Translations under genes and position numbers: made by a program
Notes under the pieces: generated by a model
The model's database searches: none
What the model was told of the DNA's origin: nothing
What the model saw: only the letters and a program-made list of their open reading frames with translations
Source of the DNA: Flaviramulus sp.
GTDB lineage: Bacteria; Bacteroidota; Bacteroidia; Flavobacteriales; Flavobacteriaceae
Reading direction: 5' to 3'
DNA: 10,407 nucleotides
Assembly (NCBI GenBank): GCA_023255235.1
Contig: JALRJA010000438.1
Location: 1 to 10,407, forward strand
Part shown: in pieces, positions 5,808-10,407 of the stretch
Numbering within the stretch: the first letter of the stretch is position 1
Layout: every line of letters starts with the position of its first letter

Positions 5808-8012
5808 ATGGAGATGCAACAATTTCATTACGATAATAAAATCGTTAAAAACTTCCTCTACGCAACAATGCTTTGGGGTGTTGTAGGTATGCTAATTGGT
5901 TTACTATTAGCATTTATGTTTTTGTTTCCTAACTTAACAGACGGTATTTCGTGGTTAAGTTTTGGTAGATTACGGCCATTACACACAAATGCCGTTATTT
6001 TTGCCTTTGTAGGTAATGCCATTTTTGCTGGTGTTTACTATTCAACTCAACGTTTACTTAAAGCTAGAATGTTTAGTGATATTTTAAGTAAAATAAATTT
6101 TTGGGGATGGCAACTTATTATTGTTGCAGCAGCTATAACACTTCCCTTAGGTATTACCACCTCAAAAGAATATGCAGAATTAGAATGGCCTATTGATATT
6201 GCCATTGCCTTGGTATGGGTTGTTTTTGGCTGGAATTTAATTGGCACCATACTTAAACGCCGTCAGCGACACTTATATGTAGCTATTTGGTTTTATATTG
6301 CCACAATTGTTACCGTTGCGGTTTTACATATTTTTAACAGCTTAGCATTACCTGTAAATGCCTTAAAAAGCTACTCGGTTTATGCTGGTGTTCAAGACGC
6401 TTTAGTACAGTGGTGGTACGGCCATAATGCGGTTGCATTCTTTTTAACAACACCTTTTTTAGGGCTCATGTATTATTTTGTTCCTAAAGCTGCAAATAGA
6501 CCTGTATACTCTTATAGACTCTCTATTGTTCATTTCTGGTCTTTAATCTTTATTTATATATGGGCAGGACCTCACCATTTATTATATACAGCCTTACCAG
6601 AATGGGCTCAAAATTTAGGTGTTGCCTTTTCTGTAATGTTATTAATGCCTTCATGGGGTGGTATGATAAACGGACTTTTAACCTTGCGTGGTGCTTGGGA
6701 TAAAGTGCGTGTTGACCCAGTTTTAAAATTTATGGTAGTAGCCATTACAGGATATGGTATGGCTACTTTTGAAGGACCAACTCTATCCTTAAAAAATGTA
6801 AATGCCATTGCTCATTTTACAGATTGGATTATAGCTCATGTACACGTTGGTGCTTTAGCTTGGAATGGATTTTTAACCTTTGGTATGATTTACTTCTTAA
6901 TTCCGAAGCTATTTAAAACAAGACTGTATTCTTTAGCCTTGGCAAATCTGCATTTCTGGATTGGTACTTTAGGTATTATTCTGTATGCACTCCCTATGTA
7001 TGTAGCAGGTTTTACACAAGCTAGTATGTGGAAACAATTTAATCCAGATGGCACATTAACTTATGGTAACTTTTTAGAAACCGTTACAGAAATTATACCC
7101 ATGTATTGGATGCGTGCTATAGGCGGAACCTTATTTACAATAGGTATTTTAATAATGGTTTATAACGTTATTGTAACTATAAGAAAAGGTAGCAAAGTTG
7201 AAGATGATTTGGCCGAAGCACCAGCTCTTGAGCGTGTTACCAAAAAACGCACAGCTTCTGAAGGTTGGCACACATGGTTAGAAAGAAGACCTGTTCAATT
7301 AACCATTCTAGCAACTGTTGCTATTTTAATTGGCGGCATTGTTCAAATAGTGCCAACTCTTATGGTAAAATCAAATATTCCAACCATTGCTAGTATAAAA
7401 CCCTATACACCTTTAGAACTAGAAGGTCGAGATATTTATATACGTGAAGGTTGTGTAGGATGCCATTCGCAAATGATTCGCCCCTTTAGAAGTGAAGTTG
7501 AACGCTATGACTGGAGAGCCAATAACAAACAATTTTCTAAAGCTGGAGAATATGTTTATGACCATCCTTTCTTATGGGGAAGCAAACGTACCGGACCAGA
7601 TTTACACAGAATTGGTGGTAAGTATTCTGATATTTGGCACTTTAACCACATGTACGACCCACAAAGTACCTCGTCTGGTTCTATTATGCCAAGATACCAA
7701 TGGTTAATTACAGGACCATCAAGTGAGCTAGACAAATCGGAAACCGAAGCTAAAATGAAAACTATGATGGCACTAGGTGTACCATACACAGACGATGATA
7801 TAGCAAATGCACAATTAAGTATGTTAGAACAAGGCTCTAAAATTGAAGAAAACCTATATATAGATCCCGACTTTGCAAAAAACTATGAAGAAAACAAAAA
7901 ATATGCTAAAGAAAATGGAGAGCATTTTGTTGAAATGAAAAACAGAGAAATTGTAGCCTTAATAGCCTATATGCAACGTTTAGGTACAGATATACATTCT
8001 GAAACCGAATAA
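5808..8012 (+). CDS. ccoNO: cbb3-type cytochrome c oxidase, fused CcoN-CcoO subunits I/II
   Basis: The protein combines the catalytic subunit CcoN (about residues 1-465, heme-copper oxidase with 12 predicted helices) and the mono-heme subunit CcoO (about 490-734). CcoN ligands are all seen: His59 and His346 for the low-spin heme, His344 for heme b3, and His206, His256 and His257 for CuB. Tyr250 is at the place of the Tyr cross-linked to the first CuB histidine. They track the Pseudomonas stutzeri numbering minus one. A charged linker (about 460-490) leads into the CcoO membrane anchor (about 497-517), then heme c motif CVGCH (549-553) and probable axial Met627 in SIMPRYQW. Separate ccoN and ccoO genes are the rule in Proteobacteria; the fusion is common in Bacteroidetes. 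No frameshift or stop interrupts the joint. The complex reduces O2 to water with high affinity and pumps protons. Confidence 0.97.
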   Translation: MEMQQFHYDNKIVKNFLYATMLWGVVGMLIGLLLAFMFLFPNLTDGISWLSFGRLRPLHTNAVIFAFVGNAIFAGVYYSTQRLLKARMFSDILSKINFWGWQLIIVAAAITLPLGITTSKEYAELEWPIDIAIALVWVVFGWNLIGTILKRRQRHLYVAIWFYIATIVTVAVLHIFNSLALPVNALKSYSVYAGVQDALVQWWYGHNAVAFFLTTPFLGLMYYFVPKAANRPVYSYRLSIVHFWSLIFIYIWAGPHHLLYTALPEWAQNLGVAFSVMLLMPSWGGMINGLLTLRGAWDKVRVDPVLKFMVVAITGYGMATFEGPTLSLKNVNAIAHFTDWIIAHVHVGALAWNGFLTFGMIYFLIPKLFKTRLYSLALANLHFWIGTLGIILYALPMYVAGFTQASMWKQFNPDGTLTYGNFLETVTEIIPMYWMRAIGGTLFTIGILIMVYNVIVTIRKGSKVEDDLAEAPALERVTKKRTASEGWHTWLERRPVQLTILATVAILIGGIVQIVPTLMVKSNIPTIASIKPYTPLELEGRDIYIREGCVGCHSQMIRPFRSEVERYDWRANNKQFSKAGEYVYDHPFLWGSKRTGPDLHRIGGKYSDIWHFNHMYDPQSTSSGSIMPRYQWLITGPSSELDKSETEAKMKTMMALGVPYTDDDIANAQLSMLEQGSKIEENLYIDPDFAKNYEENKKYAKENGEHFVEMKNREIVALIAYMQRLGTDIHSETE

Positions 8013-8036
8013 TTATAACCATCAAAATTTGTAATC

Positions 8037-8222
8037 ATGTTAAAATTTGTAAAAAACCACATGGAAAGTATTACCGATATAGAAATTTATCCTATTATAT
8101 CTTTACTTATATTTTTCACGTTTTTTGTAGCCCTTTTTTGGTGGGTAATTACAGCAAAAAAAGACTATATAAAAACGGTTAGTAACATTCCACTAGACAA
8201 CCAAAACAACGATAAATTATGA
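8037..8222 (+). CDS. ccoQ: cbb3 oxidase small subunit CcoQ
   Basis: A 61-residue protein with one central transmembrane helix (about residues 18-40, YPIISLLIFFTFFVALFWW), followed by a short basic/polar tail. The F-x-x-x-x-W-W-x-x-x-x-K-K-D pattern is typical of CcoQ/FixQ, which stabilises the interaction of CcoP with the CcoN-CcoO core. It lies 24 bases after ccoNO, and its stop overlaps the ccoP start by four bases (ATGA). Small size makes homology alone weak; position between ccoNO and ccoP makes the call firm. Confidence 0.9.
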   Translation: MLKFVKNHMESITDIEIYPIISLLIFFTFFVALFWWVITAKKDYIKTVSNIPLDNQNNDKL

Positions 8223-9163
8223 GACGATTATTTCCATCTTGGATTCGCGTTATTGTTGTATTCTTTATAATCTTCGGACTTGTAGAATACATTATAGATT
8301 CAGGCGAAAAACCAGCATTTATAGAATACCCAAATGTAACACTCTTTCTTTTATTAGTGCTGCTTATTTTAATTGCTATTGAAGCCATTATTGGTGCATT
8401 AGAAAATGTTATGCTTTTTAAACTTGATGAAGAAGCTAAAGCCCGTTTTTTAGCCGAAAAAGAAAAAGGATATAAATTTACATGGCTTAATAACATTTAT
8501 AAAAAACTTGTTGGCGGCAAACCTATTGAAGAAGAAAGCGATATTATTATAGACCATAACTACGATGGTATTAAAGAATTAGATAATAGTTTACCGCCTT
8601 GGTGGCTTTACGGTTTTTATGCCACTATTATTTTTGGAGCTGTATATATGCTAAGATATCATGTGTTTGATGGTGAAAACCAATATGATGAATTAGAAAC
8701 CGAATTAGCTGATGCCAAAATTGCCATAGAACAATATAAAAAAACAGCCAAAAACTTAGTAGATGTAAACACTGTTACCTTGCTCACAGATGCTGCAGAT
8801 TTAAGTTCAGGAAAAACCATATATGACATTAATTGTGTGGCATGCCACATGGCAGATGGTGGTGGTGGTATTGGTCCAAACTTAGCCGATGAACACTGGA
8901 TTTTAGGAGGCGATATAAAAAGTATTTATAAAACAGTTTCTGAAGGTGGTCGTTCTGGAAAAGGTATGATTTCTTGGAAACAGCAGCTTAAACCTCTTGA
9001 GATGGCACAAGTATCAAGTTATATATTAACTTTTCAAGGAACCACTCCTGCAAACCCTAAAGCTGCAGAAGGTGATATTTGGGTAAATGAACCTACTACT
9101 AATATAGAATCTACTGATGCAGAAACTGTTGAAAAAGCAATAGATTCTACACTTATAAATTAA
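8219..9163 (+). CDS. ccoP: cbb3 oxidase cytochrome c subunit CcoP (mono-heme form)
   Basis: CcoP passes electrons from soluble or membrane cytochrome c to CcoO. This 314-residue protein has two N-terminal transmembrane helices (about 10-27 and 40-60) and a cytoplasmic stretch. It then has the CcoP signature HNYDGIKELDNSLPPWW (113-129), a third helix (about 129-146) and a helical linker. A single class I cytochrome c domain follows, with CVACH (206-210) and probable axial Met250 in GKGMISW. The proteobacterial subunit has one helix and two heme c domains, so this version has one more helix pair and one heme fewer. The C-terminal 40 residues are acidic and probably disordered. The ATG overlaps the ccoQ stop (ATGA), which suggests coupled translation. 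It is the last gene before a 362-base gap. Confidence 0.95.
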   Translation: MRRLFPSWIRVIVVFFIIFGLVEYIIDSGEKPAFIEYPNVTLFLLLVLLILIAIEAIIGALENVMLFKLDEEAKARFLAEKEKGYKFTWLNNIYKKLVGGKPIEEESDIIIDHNYDGIKELDNSLPPWWLYGFYATIIFGAVYMLRYHVFDGENQYDELETELADAKIAIEQYKKTAKNLVDVNTVTLLTDAADLSSGKTIYDINCVACHMADGGGGIGPNLADEHWILGGDIKSIYKTVSEGGRSGKGMISWKQQLKPLEMAQVSSYILTFQGTTPANPKAAEGDIWVNEPTTNIESTDAETVEKAIDSTLIN

Positions 9164-9525
9164 TTAATCCGTTCTAAATTATGATTTAAAAAAAGGGTTT
9201 CATGTTACTGAAAAAACGTAGATTGATTTAATTACAAATAATTAATAATGGGTAACTTACAAGCAAGTTGCTAAAGAGTATTGGAGGTTTTGAAAAAACT
9301 ATCAAAAGAGAATCTCATTATCATTGAGAGCGAAAGCGAAGAATCTCATTTTAGTTTCTCAAGAGATTCCTCCTAACATCGGAATGACAAAGTTATGTTT
9401 AACAATATTAAAATTAGCATTATTTAAAATGACAAACGACTTAATTAATATAAACTTTAAAAGCTAATTGTTATAAATTACCTTATTAAACTACTTTATA
9501 ATTCTCATCAAAAAAACACTAACCA
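9164..9525. other. 362-base intergenic gap between ccoP and ccoG
   Basis: No coding frame of useful length is seen on either strand. The middle holds the repeat-like element at 9309-9392. The last 130 bases are very AT-rich and must contain the ccoG promoter if ccoG is transcribed on its own. A loose candidate is CTAATTG at 9464-9470, about 55 bases before the start codon, with a degenerate half-dyad (ATGACAAACGACTT, 9429-9442) upstream. I see no clear terminator after ccoP. Confidence 0.6.
9309..9392. repeat. Flavobacterial intergenic repeat-like element
   Basis: The stretch holds two direct copies of GAATCTCATT (9310-9319 and 9341-9350, 31 bases apart). Next comes GAGATTCC (9363-9370), complementary to the GAATCTC copies, and then CGGAATGACA (9380-9389). 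A short inverted repeat TCTCA/TGAGA lies between the first copies. On the other strand it reads TGTCATTCCGA...GGAGGAATCTC, a pattern I recall as dispersed through intergenic regions of many Flavobacteriaceae genomes. It can fold into more than one hairpin. Its membership of a genome-wide family cannot be checked in one window. Confidence 0.6.
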
Positions 9526-10407
9526 TTGGATACCCAAGAGAACGACATATTTAGAGACTCCATAAGTACTATTGATAAAGAAGGCAAGCGTGCATGGGTA
9601 TATCCTAAAAAACCAAGTGGTAAATTCTATAAATACAGAAAATGGGTAAGCTATTTTTTATTGGCGTTTTTGTTTTTATCACCTTTTATAAAAATAAATG
9701 GGAATCAATTTTTAATGTTCAATATTTTAGAACGCCGTTTTAATATTTTTAGTTTTCCGTTTTGGCCTCAAGATTTTCATTTATTTGTTATTTCTATGAT
9801 TATTGGTGTCGTTTTTATCACCTTTTTTACTGTTGGTTTTGGGCGAATTTTTTGTGGGTGGATTTGCCCACAAACTATTTTTATGGAAATGGTTTTTAGA
9901 CGAATTGAATACTGGATTGAAGGTGATAGAGGCAAACAAAAACGTTTGGCAAAACAACCATGGAATGCCGAAAAAATTTTAAAAAAAGGATTAAAATTAG
10001 TTGTGTTTTTAACTATTTCGTTCATTATAGCCAATGTGTTTTTGGCGTATTTAATTAGTGGCGACAGATTGATTGAGTATATAACAGATGGTCCTTTTAG
10101 TCATTTAAATACTTTAATTTCTTTACTCATTTTTACTGCTATTTTTTATTTTGTTTTTGCTTGGTTTAGAGAACAAGTTTGTGTTATTGCTTGCCCATAC
10201 GGAAGGTTACAGGGTGTTTTATTAGACACCAAATCTATTGTTGTAGCTTATGACCATAAACGAGGTGAAAACGAAAATGGTAGAAAAAAATTTAGAAAAA
10301 ATGAAGACAGACAAGCTTTAGGATATGGCGATTGTATTGATTGTTTTCAATGCGTGCATGTTTGCCCTACTGGTATTGATATAAGAAATGGTACGCAGCT
10401 TGAGTGT
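9526..10407 (+). CDS. ccoG: Cytochrome c oxidase accessory protein CcoG (partial, 5' part)
   Basis: CcoG (RdxA/FixG) is a membrane iron-sulfur protein that reduces Cu(II) to Cu(I) for assembly of the cbb3 CuB site. The first 294 codons are present, open to the right edge. The N-terminus DTQENDIFRDSISTIDKEGK is typical of the Bacteroidetes form. Helices lie near residues 41-57, 86-105, 157-177 and 195-213. Cysteine motifs are CGWICP (110-115), CVIACP (219-224) and a ferredoxin-type cluster C270-x2-C273-x2-C276-x3-C280-P. The second ferredoxin motif and the periplasmic C-terminal domain lie outside. The start must be TTG at 9526: an in-frame TAA is at 9520-9522, and the next in-frame ATG is 63 codons in, past the first helix. 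It is separated from ccoP by the repeat-bearing gap, so it may have its own promoter. Confidence 0.95.
   Translation, partial: MDTQENDIFRDSISTIDKEGKRAWVYPKKPSGKFYKYRKWVSYFLLAFLFLSPFIKINGNQFLMFNILERRFNIFSFPFWPQDFHLFVISMIIGVVFITFFTVGFGRIFCGWICPQTIFMEMVFRRIEYWIEGDRGKQKRLAKQPWNAEKILKKGLKLVVFLTISFIIANVFLAYLISGDRLIEYITDGPFSHLNTLISLLIFTAIFYFVFAWFREQVCVIACPYGRLQGVLLDTKSIVVAYDHKRGENENGRKKFRKNEDRQALGYGDCIDCFQCVHVCPTGIDIRNGTQLEC

Noticed and set aside
9331..9369. CRISPR-like or small-RNA reading of the direct repeats in the ccoP-ccoG gap
   Set aside because: There are only two 10-base direct copies 31 bases apart, with no repeat-spacer regularity and no cas genes. No promoter-terminator pair delimits an RNA gene.
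9384..9442. Further ATGAC dyads at 9384-9396 and 9429-9442 upstream of ccoG
   Set aside because: The first has a 3-base spacer and belongs to the repeat end. The second matches only three of five bases in the right half, and its spacing to a weak -7 element is two bases off the other two sites.
9777..10034. Minus-strand open frame of 85 codons near the right end
   Set aside because: It is antisense to ccoG, whose cysteine motifs and helices read without interruption on the plus strand.

Overview
The window is AT-rich, lacks obvious Shine-Dalgarno sequences, and has Bacteroidetes-type -7 elements (TAnnTTTG). It also carries a fused CcoN-CcoO subunit, a CcoP with one heme c, and small proteins resembling Flavobacteriaceae families. 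Together these point to a member of the Flavobacteriaceae; I cannot name the genus from the sequence alone.

Layout. Bases 1-1705 (+) hold a possible C-terminal end of an upstream gene, a GNAT acetyltransferase, murQ (N-acetylmuramic acid 6-phosphate etherase, cell-wall recycling) and a two-helix membrane protein overlapping murQ. They converge on a minus-strand pair: a DinB-like protein (1719-2258) and, upstream of it, a Crp/Fnr-family regulator (2338-3015). From 3121 to the right edge, everything on the plus strand belongs to cbb3-type cytochrome c oxidase: ccoI (copper ATPase), ccoS, ccoNO (fused catalytic and mono-heme subunits), ccoQ, ccoP and the first 294 codons of ccoG, which runs off the window.

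How they work together. CcoNO, CcoQ and CcoP form a high-affinity terminal oxidase. CcoI and CcoG supply copper for its CuB site, and CcoS is needed for cofactor insertion. The divergently encoded Fnr-like protein is the obvious candidate regulator. Two near-identical dyads, ATGAC-N4-RTCAT, lie at 3051-3064 (between the regulator and ccoI) and 5548-5561 (before ccoS). Each is centred exactly 36.5 bases from the last G of a -7-like element, which places it near -41.5, the class II activator position of Crp/Fnr proteins. This is the most informative pattern in the window.

The 362-base gap before ccoG (9164-9525) carries an intergenic repeat-like element and no gene. ccoG begins at a TTG that is forced by an in-frame stop just upstream. 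I see no mobile element, CRISPR array, RNA gene or unknown multi-gene system; apart from the regulatory architecture this is a core-genome respiratory locus.
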